From NCBI GenBank assembly GCA_964502145.1, contig CAZCVI010000045.1, positions 1-54,442 on the forward strand: a stretch of DNA of 54,442 bases, given 5' to 3'. Numbering within the stretch: the stretch's first letter is position 1; the number at the start of each line of letters is the position of its first letter. The position numbers and the translations under genes were made by a program. Shown here piece by piece: positions 32,532-40,872 of the stretch. The stretch comes from CAZCVI01 sp964502145. Its GTDB lineage: Bacteria > Acidobacteriota > Aminicenantia > UBA2199. A model generated the notes under the pieces. It had not been told where the DNA came from and made no database searches. It worked only from the letters and a program-made list of their open reading frames with translations.

Positions 32532-33641
32532 ATGCAATTTATCGACTTGAAAACCCAACAAGATCGTATTCGTGATAAGATCGAAGCCAATATAAAGACG
32601 GTTCTGGACCATGGCCAGTATATCATGGGCCCAGAAATAACCCAATTGGAAGAGAGATTGGCCCGTTTCACTGGTAGTCGTTACGCCGTGGGTGTGGCCA
32701 GTGGCACTGATGCCTTGCTCATGCCTTTGATGACCCATGAAGTTGGACCCGGTGATGCCGTGTTTACTACCCCCTTTACTTTTATTGCCACCGCCGAGGT
32801 GATCCAGTTATTGGGCGCCACCCCCGTGTTCGCTGACATTCTGAACGATACATATAATATTGACCCCGATAAACTCGAAGATGTCATTAAGAAAACCATC
32901 AAACAGGGAAAATTACGGCCCCGGGGCATTATTCCCGTGGATTTGTTTGGTCAAGCCGCAGATTACGATCAGATCAATGCTATTGCTGCCAAATATGATC
33001 TCTTTGTGATCCAGGATGCAGCCCAGAGTTTCGGTGCTTCCTATAAAGGGAAAAAGTCTTGTTCCAACGCCCATGTTGCCGCCACTTCTTTTTTCCCTGC
33101 CAAGCCTCTTGGTGCTTATGGCGACGGTGGCATGATTTTTACCGACGATACCAACACCTGGGAAAAGCTTGTTTCCATTCGTATCCACGGTAAGGGTTCT
33201 GATAAGTATGATAATATCAGGATTGGTATCAATGGTCGCCTGGACACGTTACAGGCCGCCATATTGCTCGCTAAAATGGAAATTTTCGAGGAAGAGATAC
33301 ATTTACGCCAGGAAGTCGCCAACTATTACAGTCTTGGATTAAAAGAATCTGTTACCGTGCCCGTGGTGCGCGAATATAATGTTTCCGCCTGGGCGCAATA
33401 TTCCATCCTCCATCCGCAACGCGACCGCGTTTTGGCTAAATTAAAAGAACATCATGTGCCCACCGCTATTTATTACCCCCTCTCGTTGCATCGCCAGGAA
33501 GCATTCAGCCATCTGGGGTACAGCGACGGTGATTTTCCGATTAGTGAAGCCGTGTCCAAACAAATTTTCAGCATTCCGATGCACCCCTATTTAAAGAAAG
33601 AGGATCAGGATAAAATCATATCTGTTATTAATTCATTGTAA
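32532..33641 (+). CDS. DegT/DnrJ/EryC1 aminotransferase (WbpE-like)
   Basis: A 369-residue PLP-dependent sugar aminotransferase. It has GVASGTDALLMPLM near the N terminus, VIQDAAQSFGASYKG (PLP-stacking region), and SFFPAKPLGAYGDGG with the PLP lysine, plus GINGRLDTLQAAIL. In this pathway it would put an amino group on C3 of the keto sugar made by the WbpB-like enzyme. GGAG precedes the ATG by nine bases. With it, all four enzymes to UDP-GlcNAc(3NAc)A are adjacent. Confidence 0.9.
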   Translation: MQFIDLKTQQDRIRDKIEANIKTVLDHGQYIMGPEITQLEERLARFTGSRYAVGVASGTDALLMPLMTHEVGPGDAVFTTPFTFIATAEVIQLLGATPVFADILNDTYNIDPDKLEDVIKKTIKQGKLRPRGIIPVDLFGQAADYDQINAIAAKYDLFVIQDAAQSFGASYKGKKSCSNAHVAATSFFPAKPLGAYGDGGMIFTDDTNTWEKLVSIRIHGKGSDKYDNIRIGINGRLDTLQAAILLAKMEIFEEEIHLRQEVANYYSLGLKESVTVPVVREYNVSAWAQYSILHPQRDRVLAKLKEHHVPTAIYYPLSLHRQEAFSHLGYSDGDFPISEAVSKQIFSIPMHPYLKKEDQDKIISVINSL

Positions 33642-33652
33642 AAGGAGCACCC

Positions 33653-34618
33653 ATGGATGAACGAACGCCGCGCATACCGCAGCACAAATCCATATTGGTA
33701 ACCGGGGGCGCTGGCTTTATTGGCTCGCACCTGTGTGAAGCGTTGTTAAAGAATGGCAATGAAGTCATTTGCATGGACAATTTTTTTACTGGCAGCAAGG
33801 AGAATATCAGGCATTTGCTTAAGGACCCCCATTTCGAGTTGATCCGCCATGACATCGTGTTTCCTATCTTCGTCGAAGTCGATCAGATTTACAATCTCGC
33901 CTGTCCCGCCTCCCCCATTCACTACCAATACAATCCTGTCAAGACCATCAAGACCAGTGTCATGGGTGCCGTGAATATGCTCGGTCTGGCCAAGCGAGTT
34001 AAAGCCAGTATTTTGCAAGCTTCCACCAGCGAAATCTACGGCGACCCCGAAATCCATCCCCAAAAGGAGAGTTATTGGGGTAATGTGAATCCGATTGGGT
34101 TCCGTTCCTGTTATGATGAGGGCAAACGTTGCGCTGAGACCCTGTTTTTTGATTACCACCGCCAAAACAACGTTAAGATCAAAGTTGTTCGTATATTTAA
34201 TACCTATGGACCGCGCATGCATCCCAATGATGGGCGGGTTGTTAGTAATTTTATTGTGCAGGCCCTGAAGGGCTTGGATATTACTCTTTATGGTACAGGT
34301 GAACATACCCGTTCTTTCTGTTATGTCGATGATATGGTGCGTGGATTGATTGCCATGATGGAAGCGCCCCAGTCTTTTATCGGCCCAGTGAACCTTGGCA
34401 ATCCCGGGGAATTTACCATCATGCAACTGGCTGAAAAAATCATCCAGCTCGTCGGTTCCACTTCCAAAATCGTGCATAAACCTTTGCCCCAAGATGATCC
34501 CGTGCGCCGGAAACCCGATATCACCTGCGCCCAAACAAACCTCAACTGGGAACCCTCCATCCCTCTGGAAGAGGGTCTTATTAAAACCATCGCTTACTTT
34601 AAAGAGATTCTCAAATGA
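33653..34618 (+). CDS. UDP-glucuronate decarboxylase (UDP-xylose synthase)
   Basis: A 321-residue short-chain dehydrogenase. It shows TGGAGFIGSHL for NAD, ASTSEIYGDP with the catalytic Ser/Thr, and the YDEGK Tyr/Lys pair, plus the family signature RIFNTYGPRM, all typical of UXS enzymes. It decarboxylates UDP-GlcA to UDP-xylose. AAGGAG lies nearby upstream of the ATG, 11 bases after the aminotransferase. The needed UDP-Glc dehydrogenase is not in the window. An SDR epimerase with different specificity is possible but less likely. Confidence 0.82.
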   Translation: MDERTPRIPQHKSILVTGGAGFIGSHLCEALLKNGNEVICMDNFFTGSKENIRHLLKDPHFELIRHDIVFPIFVEVDQIYNLACPASPIHYQYNPVKTIKTSVMGAVNMLGLAKRVKASILQASTSEIYGDPEIHPQKESYWGNVNPIGFRSCYDEGKRCAETLFFDYHRQNNVKIKVVRIFNTYGPRMHPNDGRVVSNFIVQALKGLDITLYGTGEHTRSFCYVDDMVRGLIAMMEAPQSFIGPVNLGNPGEFTIMQLAEKIIQLVGSTSKIVHKPLPQDDPVRRKPDITCAQTNLNWEPSIPLEEGLIKTIAYFKEILK

Positions 34619-34714
34619 TACGTGCTAATGGGTGATAATAACTTAATAGTATAAGAAGAATAATAGAATAGATGTCAGACATGACGATCAAAACCAAATA
34701 GGAGGACACACACG

Positions 34715-35665
34715 ATGATGAAAAAAGATGCTAAAATATATATTGCTGGCTATAAAGGGCTGGTAGGTTCCGCCATTAAGCGGAACCTGGAAGAAAAGGG
34801 CTACCAGAACCTAATTTACAGCGATCGTGATGATTTTAATTTACAGCAGCAAGATGAAGTGAATGCCTATTTTGAAAAAGAGCGGCCCGAACATGTATTC
34901 CTTGCTGCTGCCAAAGTTGGTGGTATCTGGGCCAATAAAACCTATCCCGCCGATTTCATTTACAGCAATTTGTCTATTGAAGTGAATGTGCTTCATGCCG
35001 CTTACATGTATGGAGTGAAGAAGCTCCTGTTTCTGGGCAGTTCATGTATTTATCCCAAATTAGCCCCCCAGCCCATGAAAGAGGAGTACCTGCTCACCTC
35101 CCCACTCGAACCCACCAACGAGGCATATGCTATTGCCAAGATTGCCGGTTTGAAAATGTGCCGGTATTACAATGAACAATATGGCACTAATTTCATCAGC
35201 GTAATGCCCACCAATCTGTACGGGCCCAATGATAATTATAATCTTGAAACTTCCCACGTCTTACCCGCCCTGATTCGCAAATTCTATGAAGCCAAAGTGG
35301 CCCACAAACCATTTGTTGAACTCTGGGGCACCGGCTCTCCTAAACGGGAGTTTTTATATGTCGACGACTTGGCCGATGCCGTTGTTTACCTGATGGAAAA
35401 GTATGACTATAAAGATATCGGTGAAATTATCAATATTGGTGTGGGAGAGGATGTTTCCCTCAAAGAATTGGCTGATATCATCAAGGGAATCACAGGTTTT
35501 AACGGTCAATTACACTGGGACCCCACCAAACCCGACGGCACTCCCAGAAAGTTGCTGGATGTCTCCCGGCTCACCCACCTCGGCTGGAAAGCCAAACACT
35601 CGCTTAAAGAAGGCATTCAAAAAACCTACCACTCTTTCTTGGAAGTATACGGTGAAAAACATTAG
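34715..35665 (+). CDS. fcl: GDP-L-fucose synthase
   Basis: A 316-residue SDR epimerase-reductase. It has the variant N-terminal AGYKGLVGSAIKR, the SSCIYPKLA segment and the YAIAKIAGLK catalytic Tyr-x3-Lys stretch, with MPTNLYGPNDN and ELWGTGSPKREFLYVDD typical of Fcl/WcaG. It makes GDP-L-fucose from GDP-4-keto-6-deoxymannose. The partner GDP-mannose 4,6-dehydratase is not in this window. AGGAGG precedes the first of two adjacent ATG codons. A gap of 96 bases separates it from the previous gene. Confidence 0.92.
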   Translation: MMKKDAKIYIAGYKGLVGSAIKRNLEEKGYQNLIYSDRDDFNLQQQDEVNAYFEKERPEHVFLAAAKVGGIWANKTYPADFIYSNLSIEVNVLHAAYMYGVKKLLFLGSSCIYPKLAPQPMKEEYLLTSPLEPTNEAYAIAKIAGLKMCRYYNEQYGTNFISVMPTNLYGPNDNYNLETSHVLPALIRKFYEAKVAHKPFVELWGTGSPKREFLYVDDLADAVVYLMEKYDYKDIGEIINIGVGEDVSLKELADIIKGITGFNGQLHWDPTKPDGTPRKLLDVSRLTHLGWKAKHSLKEGIQKTYHSFLEVYGEKH

Positions 35666-35703
35666 CACTTGGCAAGACAAACATGAACGACATCGCCCCC
35701 TTT

Positions 35704-35745
35704 CTGGACCACCGAAAGTGTTTGCTGTTTTGCTTGGTGGTCCAG
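35704..35745. terminator. CTGGACCACC hairpin between fcl and the 157-residue gene
   Basis: CTGGACCACC (35704-35713) and GGTGGTCCAG (35736-35745) pair perfectly around 22 bases. Further CTGGAC-family words (TTAGTCCAG) follow, leading straight into the next start codon. It may attenuate or terminate. Confidence 0.5.
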
Positions 35746-35761
35746 TTAGTCCAGTAAAAAA

Positions 35762-36235
35762 ATGAATCGACCAAGCATGATAAAAAAAGCAATCGTTCCC
35801 ATTTTATTGGCCATTGTGACGTTCTTGGCTTTCAAATTTATCATGTGGAATTCTTGGAAATGGGATCGCGCCATATCCATGGCCAAAACCGTCATCAAAG
35901 CCGAACCCGCTGTCAATCTCTCTTTGTTTCTCAATGGTAAGCCCATTTTTCATAAAAGCTTTCCCCATAATACCAGTGGTAATTATTATTTGATCAACCA
36001 GTTTGACATTTCCCCTTATGTTGGTGCATTGGCTGTCCAAGTCAATCGTGGCCCCTTAATATCTCCCCGCGTGTATCCCTTTAAAACCTTTTTTATTGCC
36101 CAGGCAGGCCCACATTATTTTATCTTTACCACGCCTCAATGTGACATTGAAGAATTTGTCCGCATAAAAACATTCCTTCCCGTTGCTGCCGATTATTTTG
36201 CTTCGCTCGTCTATGCGATGAGTGCCCTAAAGTAA
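35762..36235 (+). CDS. Unknown membrane-anchored protein, 157 residues
   Basis: No family recognised. One N-terminal hydrophobic anchor (IVPILLAIVTFLAFKFIMW) precedes an extended domain of beta character (LSLFLNGKPIFHKSFPHNT, YYLINQFDISPYV). It has the look of a periplasmic domain. No ribosome site is clear. The next gene starts one base after its stop, so the two are coupled and the product may help the phosphodiesterase-like enzyme act at the cell surface. Confidence 0.65.
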   Translation: MNRPSMIKKAIVPILLAIVTFLAFKFIMWNSWKWDRAISMAKTVIKAEPAVNLSLFLNGKPIFHKSFPHNTSGNYYLINQFDISPYVGALAVQVNRGPLISPRVYPFKTFFIAQAGPHYFIFTTPQCDIEEFVRIKTFLPVAADYFASLVYAMSALK

Positions 36236-36236
36236 T

Positions 36237-37505
36237 ATGGAAAAGTTGATGGTTTTGGGTATTGATGGTGTGCCATATGAATTATTAAACCGATTCGCCG
36301 CCAAAGCAGTAATGCCCAATGCCGCACGCTTGATTAAACGATATGGTATTAAACAGATGGAAGTTCCCCTTCCTGAAATATCCGCTGTCTCTTGGACTTC
36401 CTTTATGACCGGGAAGAATCCTGGCGAACATGGAATTTATGGCTTCATGGAATTAAACCCGGGTAATTACGAGTATATTTTTCCGTCCTTTAGAGCCTTG
36501 CCTGTCAAAACCATATGGGAGGAGATTGCCATCAAAGGCAAACGGTCCGTGATAATCAATCTGCCCAACACCTATCCCGTGCGTCCAATCAACGGAACCC
36601 TAATCTCCGGTTTTGTTGCCCCTGACCTGGAAAAAGCTGTTTATCCCGCCTCTTTTTACCCCCAATTAAAAGCCATGCACTATCAAACCGATGTCGATGC
36701 CTTGCTGGGTAAAAATGATAAGACTCTTTTTTTAAAGGAATTGGTGGACAGTCTTGACAAATTATACCGGGTGTATAAAAAGCTGGCTGACCCGACCCAA
36801 TGGGATCTTTTTTTCTTTATTATCACCGGGACAGATCGGTTGAACCATTTTCTTTTTCATGTGTTGGATGATCCTGCTTCTCCTTATTTTAAAGCCTGCC
36901 TGGATTATTACCGCCAAGTGGATTGTGTGCTTGGCGAGATTGTCGCCGCTATGGAAGCACGCGGTATTCCCTTTATTTTACTCTCCGACCATGGCTTTGT
37001 AAAAATCAAACAGGAAGTGTATCTCTGGCAATATTTAAAAGAGTGGGGCTACTTGCAACTGGGACCAGAGAGTCCTGCTAGTTTAAAATGGATTACCTCA
37101 CCCTCCCGGATATTTGCCCTCGACCCCTCTCGTTTATATATTCACATGCAAGGAAAATATGCCCGGGGCACTGTTAAGTCAGAGGATTACCACCGTTTAA
37201 GAGAAGAGATCGCGGAAAAATTCAGCGGCTTGGAAATTGATGGTGTACCTGTTATTAAAAAGGTATTTTTTAAGGAGGACATCTATCACGGCCAATATTT
37301 GCAAAATGCACCGGACCTCGTATTGCTATCTCATCATGGTTTTGATCTCAAGTCCGGTGTAACCCGGGAGCAATTGTTTGGGCAGACCCATTTTACTGGC
37401 ATGCATTCCCAGAACAATGCCCTGTTGATTGATGCCCATGGTTTCACTTTGCCTGACACCCCCGATATTGTCACCCTGGGACAGCAGGTGCGCCAGTATT
37501 TTTAA
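36237..37505 (+). CDS. Alkaline phosphatase superfamily / type I phosphodiesterase-like enzyme
   Basis: A 422-residue protein. The superfamily metal residues are visible: GIDGVPYELL (first Asp), SAVSWTSFMTGKNPGEHGI with the Ser/Thr nucleophile region, TGTDRLNHFLFH, LLSDHGF and a late FTGMHS histidine. The closest familiar types are nucleotide pyrophosphatases and phosphodiesterases that act on phosphosugars or nucleotides. No signal peptide is seen. The position in a polysaccharide cluster suggests a role in glycan or lipid-carrier turnover, which is not established. Confidence 0.82.
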   Translation: MEKLMVLGIDGVPYELLNRFAAKAVMPNAARLIKRYGIKQMEVPLPEISAVSWTSFMTGKNPGEHGIYGFMELNPGNYEYIFPSFRALPVKTIWEEIAIKGKRSVIINLPNTYPVRPINGTLISGFVAPDLEKAVYPASFYPQLKAMHYQTDVDALLGKNDKTLFLKELVDSLDKLYRVYKKLADPTQWDLFFFIITGTDRLNHFLFHVLDDPASPYFKACLDYYRQVDCVLGEIVAAMEARGIPFILLSDHGFVKIKQEVYLWQYLKEWGYLQLGPESPASLKWITSPSRIFALDPSRLYIHMQGKYARGTVKSEDYHRLREEIAEKFSGLEIDGVPVIKKVFFKEDIYHGQYLQNAPDLVLLSHHGFDLKSGVTREQLFGQTHFTGMHSQNNALLIDAHGFTLPDTPDIVTLGQQVRQYF

Positions 37506-37542
37506 ATAGTGCTTTAAATAGTCATTGTTTGGGAGTTATATA

Positions 37543-38562
37543 ATGAAATTAATGATTCAAATTTCCTGTTACAACGAGGAAGATTACTTGCGGGAAACAC
37601 TGGCCGCTTTGCCCACAGAAATGGCTGGCATAGATAAAATTGAAACGCTTATTATTAATGATGGCAGTATTGATAACACCGTAAAAGTAGCCAAGGATTT
37701 TGGAGTTCATCATATAATTAGTTTTAAAAAGAACCAGGGTTTGGCCAAATCGTTTATGGTGGGGTTAAATACCTGTTTGAAACTCGGGGCTGATATCATC
37801 GTCAATACCGATGCCGATAATCAGTACAATGCTAATGACATCCCCGCATTGATTCAACCTATCTTAGATGGTAAAGCCGATATGGTAATCGGAACGCGTC
37901 CGATTTCGCGTATCAAGGATTTCTCCCTCTTCAAGAAAATAATGCAGAAAATCGGCAGTTGGTTGGTGCGAAAAGTTAGTCGCACTACTATACAGGATGC
38001 CCCCAGTGGTTTTCGTGCTTTTAGTAAGAATTGCGCTTTAAAGCTCAATGTATTTAATACCTTTACTTACACACATGAAACCATTATCCAGGCTGGCTTA
38101 AAAAATATGGTGCTCTGTTGTGTTCCAGTTAGCGTGAATCCTACCACCCGTCCTTCGCGGTTGTTCAAGAGTATTCCCACTTATATGGCCAGGTCTTTTA
38201 TAGCCATATTGCGGATGGTTGTCGTGTATCGGCCTTTTCGTTTCTTTTTGACCATCGGTTTGCTTTTTTTTGGTATAGGTTTGCTTTTGGGGTTTCGCTA
38301 TCTTTATTTTTGGCTTAATAGTGAGGGAGCCCATCATGTTCAGTCTGTTATCTTGATGGGTGTTTGTTTTGGCATCAGTTTCCAGATGATCCTGGTGGCT
38401 TTTGTAGCCGATCTATTGGGTGTGAACCGAAAATTATTGGAGGAAATCCAGTATCGTTTACGGAAGCAGGAGATATCCCATACCGATTGTGAGCCAATAA
38501 ATACAACTCTTGGCAATGGCAGTAAGTCAGAAAGTAATTTCCAGTTATTTTCCGATTTTTAG
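37543..38562 (+). CDS. Family 2 glycosyltransferase, polyprenyl-phosphate type
   Basis: About 339 residues. The N-terminal GT-A domain shows QISCYNEEDYL, TLIINDGSIDNT and VNTDADNQYNANDI (metal-binding DxD region), followed by two C-terminal membrane segments (FRFFLTIGLLFFGIGLLLG and a second near 275-300). This matches dolichol- or undecaprenyl-phosphate sugar transferases. GGGAG lies upstream of ATG 37543; a TTG at 37525 would add six residues and is not preferred. Sugar specificity is unknown. Confidence 0.88.
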   Translation: MKLMIQISCYNEEDYLRETLAALPTEMAGIDKIETLIINDGSIDNTVKVAKDFGVHHIISFKKNQGLAKSFMVGLNTCLKLGADIIVNTDADNQYNANDIPALIQPILDGKADMVIGTRPISRIKDFSLFKKIMQKIGSWLVRKVSRTTIQDAPSGFRAFSKNCALKLNVFNTFTYTHETIIQAGLKNMVLCCVPVSVNPTTRPSRLFKSIPTYMARSFIAILRMVVVYRPFRFFLTIGLLFFGIGLLLGFRYLYFWLNSEGAHHVQSVILMGVCFGISFQMILVAFVADLLGVNRKLLEEIQYRLRKQEISHTDCEPINTTLGNGSKSESNFQLFSDF

Positions 38563-38575
38563 CTGGGGCTGGGCC

Positions 38576-39622
38576 ATGAAATTCCTGTTTGATTTACAGC
38601 ATCCCGCTCATTTGCATGTGTTTCGTCTGGTTATTAAACGTTTGCAAGCCGAGGGGCACGATGTTCTAATTACTGGTAGGAATAAAGATATCCTGGTGAA
38701 CTTGGCCAGTCAATATAATATCCAGATGACCGTTTTTGGCACAGCCAGGAAAGGGTTTTTCCAGCTTGGAAAGGAGTGGTTGTTCCGGGTGTGGCACTTA
38801 AATAAAATAGTGGTACACTATAAACCCGACGTGATGATGGCTGTGGCTGGAACATTTATCAGCCTGTTAGGGAAAGTAAGCCGCATTCCCACCTATATTT
38901 TTTATGATACCGAGCATGCCACCATGTCTAATCTTCTCGCTTATCCCTTTGCTACCTGTATATATGTGCCACAGTGTTACCGGAAAAAAATCCGTTGGAA
39001 CCATGTCCGTTATAATGGCTATCATGAAATTGCTTATTTGCAGCCCCGGTATTTCACCCCGGACGAAACCGTGTTAAGCCAAGTAGGTTTAAAACCGGGA
39101 GAACTATTTACCGTTGTACGGTTTGTTAATTGGGGGGCTGGGCATGATATTGGTTTATCCGGGTTGAGTTTAGCCAACAAAATCAGAGCGATAGAGGAGC
39201 TCAACACATTTGGTCCTGTTTTTATTTCCAGTGAGGGTCCTTTGCCCGCAGAATTAGAAAGGTATCGTTTAACGCTGGAGATTTCCAAGATTCACAGTTT
39301 AATGGTCTATGCGGCATTAATTTTCGGCGAGAGTGCGACCATGGTTTCCGAGGGTGCCGTGTTAGGGGTTCCAGGAGTGTATATTGACCCGATTGGTCGT
39401 GGTTATACCGATGAAGAGGAACAGGAGTACGGCATTGTCTTCAATTTCACCCACCACCAGCAAGAGGAAGCCATCAAAAAAGCTATTGCCATTTTATCTA
39501 CTTATCCTGCGGAGAAGCAAAAGTGGCGGGAAATAGGCAGGCGGATTATCGCTGAAAAGATTGATGTCACTGAGATGATTTACCAAGTGGCTATTCAGGG
39601 TAGCGTGGATAGCTTATCCTGA
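38576..39622 (+). CDS. DUF354 family protein (GT-B-like, O-antigen region)
   Basis: About 348 residues, opening MKFLFDLQHPAHLHVFRLVI, the standard start of DUF354 proteins. A central PTYIFYDTEHATM and a C-terminal GESATMVSEGAVLGVPG fit the UDP-GlcNAc 2-epimerase-like GT-B fold. DUF354 genes commonly lie in polysaccharide clusters; the biochemical role is not settled. ATG 38576 is chosen since upstream in-frame starts lie inside the preceding glycosyltransferase gene. It is the last gene of the plus-strand polysaccharide block. Confidence 0.85.
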   Translation: MKFLFDLQHPAHLHVFRLVIKRLQAEGHDVLITGRNKDILVNLASQYNIQMTVFGTARKGFFQLGKEWLFRVWHLNKIVVHYKPDVMMAVAGTFISLLGKVSRIPTYIFYDTEHATMSNLLAYPFATCIYVPQCYRKKIRWNHVRYNGYHEIAYLQPRYFTPDETVLSQVGLKPGELFTVVRFVNWGAGHDIGLSGLSLANKIRAIEELNTFGPVFISSEGPLPAELERYRLTLEISKIHSLMVYAALIFGESATMVSEGAVLGVPGVYIDPIGRGYTDEEEQEYGIVFNFTHHQQEEAIKKAIAILSTYPAEKQKWREIGRRIIAEKIDVTEMIYQVAIQGSVDSLS

Positions 39623-39683
39623 AACCACTGGCCAGTCTAAAAAAATTTTTATTAATTTTTACTTGTTATTGAGTGAACAGTGG

Positions 39684-40613
39684 CTATTTCTCTTCTTTTT
39701 CCAGTCTTTTTAAAAGTTCAGCGATGTATTTATCTTTTTCGCTGAGAGCTTGCTTCGTCTCGTTGATCACCTGCTCTTTCTCGTTGATCACTTGCTCTTT
39801 CTCGGAGATTAGCTGTTCTTTCTCATTGACTAGCTTATGAATCTCTGCTATTTCTTTTTGAGCTCTCAGGAGTTTGCCCACGGTATTGTCATATTCTCTA
39901 TCCGCCAGTTCCTCTACTTCCAATTGGCGCAATAATGTTTTATCGGCTGCGGCCTTGCTCAGTCGTTTTAAAATCAGTTTCATCAGGTCGTCATCGACCT
40001 CAAGGTCGTAGTCCTTCAAACGGTGGTCATCATCGATGAACCTGTCTTGTTTGAATACGGACAAGACATATTCCAGCCGGTTTTTCATATGTAATTTCAA
40101 CCCGGGGAGCTGTATGATAAATGCGTCATGGGTTAAACGTTCAATAAAATCGCTTAATTCCACGACTAGCCCGCCATCCAATAAATTGAGATATTGCCTG
40201 CTTATTTTGATGACTGCCGGTAATGTCTTGGATAAACTGTACCCTAAAATGTAAATGGTGATCAAGGGTAATGGGTCCTGGATGACTTTATTCCCATCTA
40301 TCATAACAGACTCTTCTTTTTTATACTGCTCGCCAAGATAGCGGCGAAAGCGGAGGAGATCGGTTGTATTGCTTGATTTTTGGAGTTCAATCAAGACTGT
40401 TTTAAATGAGTTATCTTTTTGCTTGATTTTGGCAATAAAATCGAGGTAATAATAGGATAAGCGATCCTCTCTTTTGACGTGGCTTTCCTGGGACTGCAAT
40501 TCCAGATGCACGATCTCCTCTCCGATGATAGTGGCTATAATGCCTTTGGCTATAGGAGTATTATCCATTAGATATTTAAAAACGGTGTCATAAATCGGGT
40601 TGGCTATCAACAT
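39684..40613 (-). CDS. Rpn-family recombination-promoting nuclease / PD-(D/E)XK transposase-like
   Basis: About 309 residues from ATG 40611-40613, where GGAGG lies nine bases upstream. The N terminus NPIYDTVFKYLMDNTPIAKG is the usual Rpn/PDDEXK opening, with VHLELQSQESHV and FKTVLIELQKSS holding the nuclease core carboxylates and ELQK-type lysine. The C terminus is a coiled coil of seven-residue repeats (NEKEQLI, SEKEQVI, NEKEQVI, NETKQAL, SEKDKYI). Such genes spread in genomes and often vary in their tail repeats. It sits alone between two gene blocks with its own promoter. Confidence 0.82.
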   Translation of the reverse strand: MLIANPIYDTVFKYLMDNTPIAKGIIATIIGEEIVHLELQSQESHVKREDRLSYYYLDFIAKIKQKDNSFKTVLIELQKSSNTTDLLRFRRYLGEQYKKEESVMIDGNKVIQDPLPLITIYILGYSLSKTLPAVIKISRQYLNLLDGGLVVELSDFIERLTHDAFIIQLPGLKLHMKNRLEYVLSVFKQDRFIDDDHRLKDYDLEVDDDLMKLILKRLSKAAADKTLLRQLEVEELADREYDNTVGKLLRAQKEIAEIHKLVNEKEQLISEKEQVINEKEQVINETKQALSEKDKYIAELLKRLEKEEK

Positions 40614-40640
40614 TCCAAGGACCTCCAGGTTCCTGTATAA

Positions 40641-40669
40641 ATAATAATATAAATAGTACCAAATGTCAA
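40641..40669 (-). promoter_or_regulatory. Promoter of the Rpn-type gene
   Basis: On the minus strand, TTGACA (40664-40669), 17-base spacer, TATTAT (40641-40646). Confidence 0.6.
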
Positions 40670-40682
40670 CCGGAAATTTATT

Positions 40683-40799
40683 AAGTGGCAAAGAAAAAGG
40701 CTTTCCCACGGATTTCACGAATTAGCACGAATTAAAGGGAAATATAAGATATTTTTTCGCGTAAATTCGTGATAATTCGTGTAATTCGTGGGCCACTTT
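40683..40799. repeat. Nonamer hairpin, AATTCGTG family
   Basis: The left arm at 40705-40733 and right arm at 40764-40792 are near-perfect reverse complements built from AATTCGTGn words. An outer AAGTGGC/GCCACTT pairing extends the stem, and a T-run follows. It lies between two minus-strand genes and could end the ETF operon or act as a dispersed repeat. Confidence 0.8.
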
Positions 40800-40804
40800 T
40801 TTTA

Positions 40805-40840
40805 ATCAGTATAATCATTTTAATCTGTGTAATCTGTGTT
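40805..40840. repeat. Nonamer tandem words, ATCTGTGTA family
   Basis: Four consecutive nine-base words: ATCAGTATA, ATCATTTTA, ATCTGTGTA, ATCTGTGTT. No inverted partner is present, unlike most other word arrays here. Confidence 0.7.
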
Positions 40841-40872
40841 CTTCTTTTTCTTTTTTTTTACCGCTATACCAA

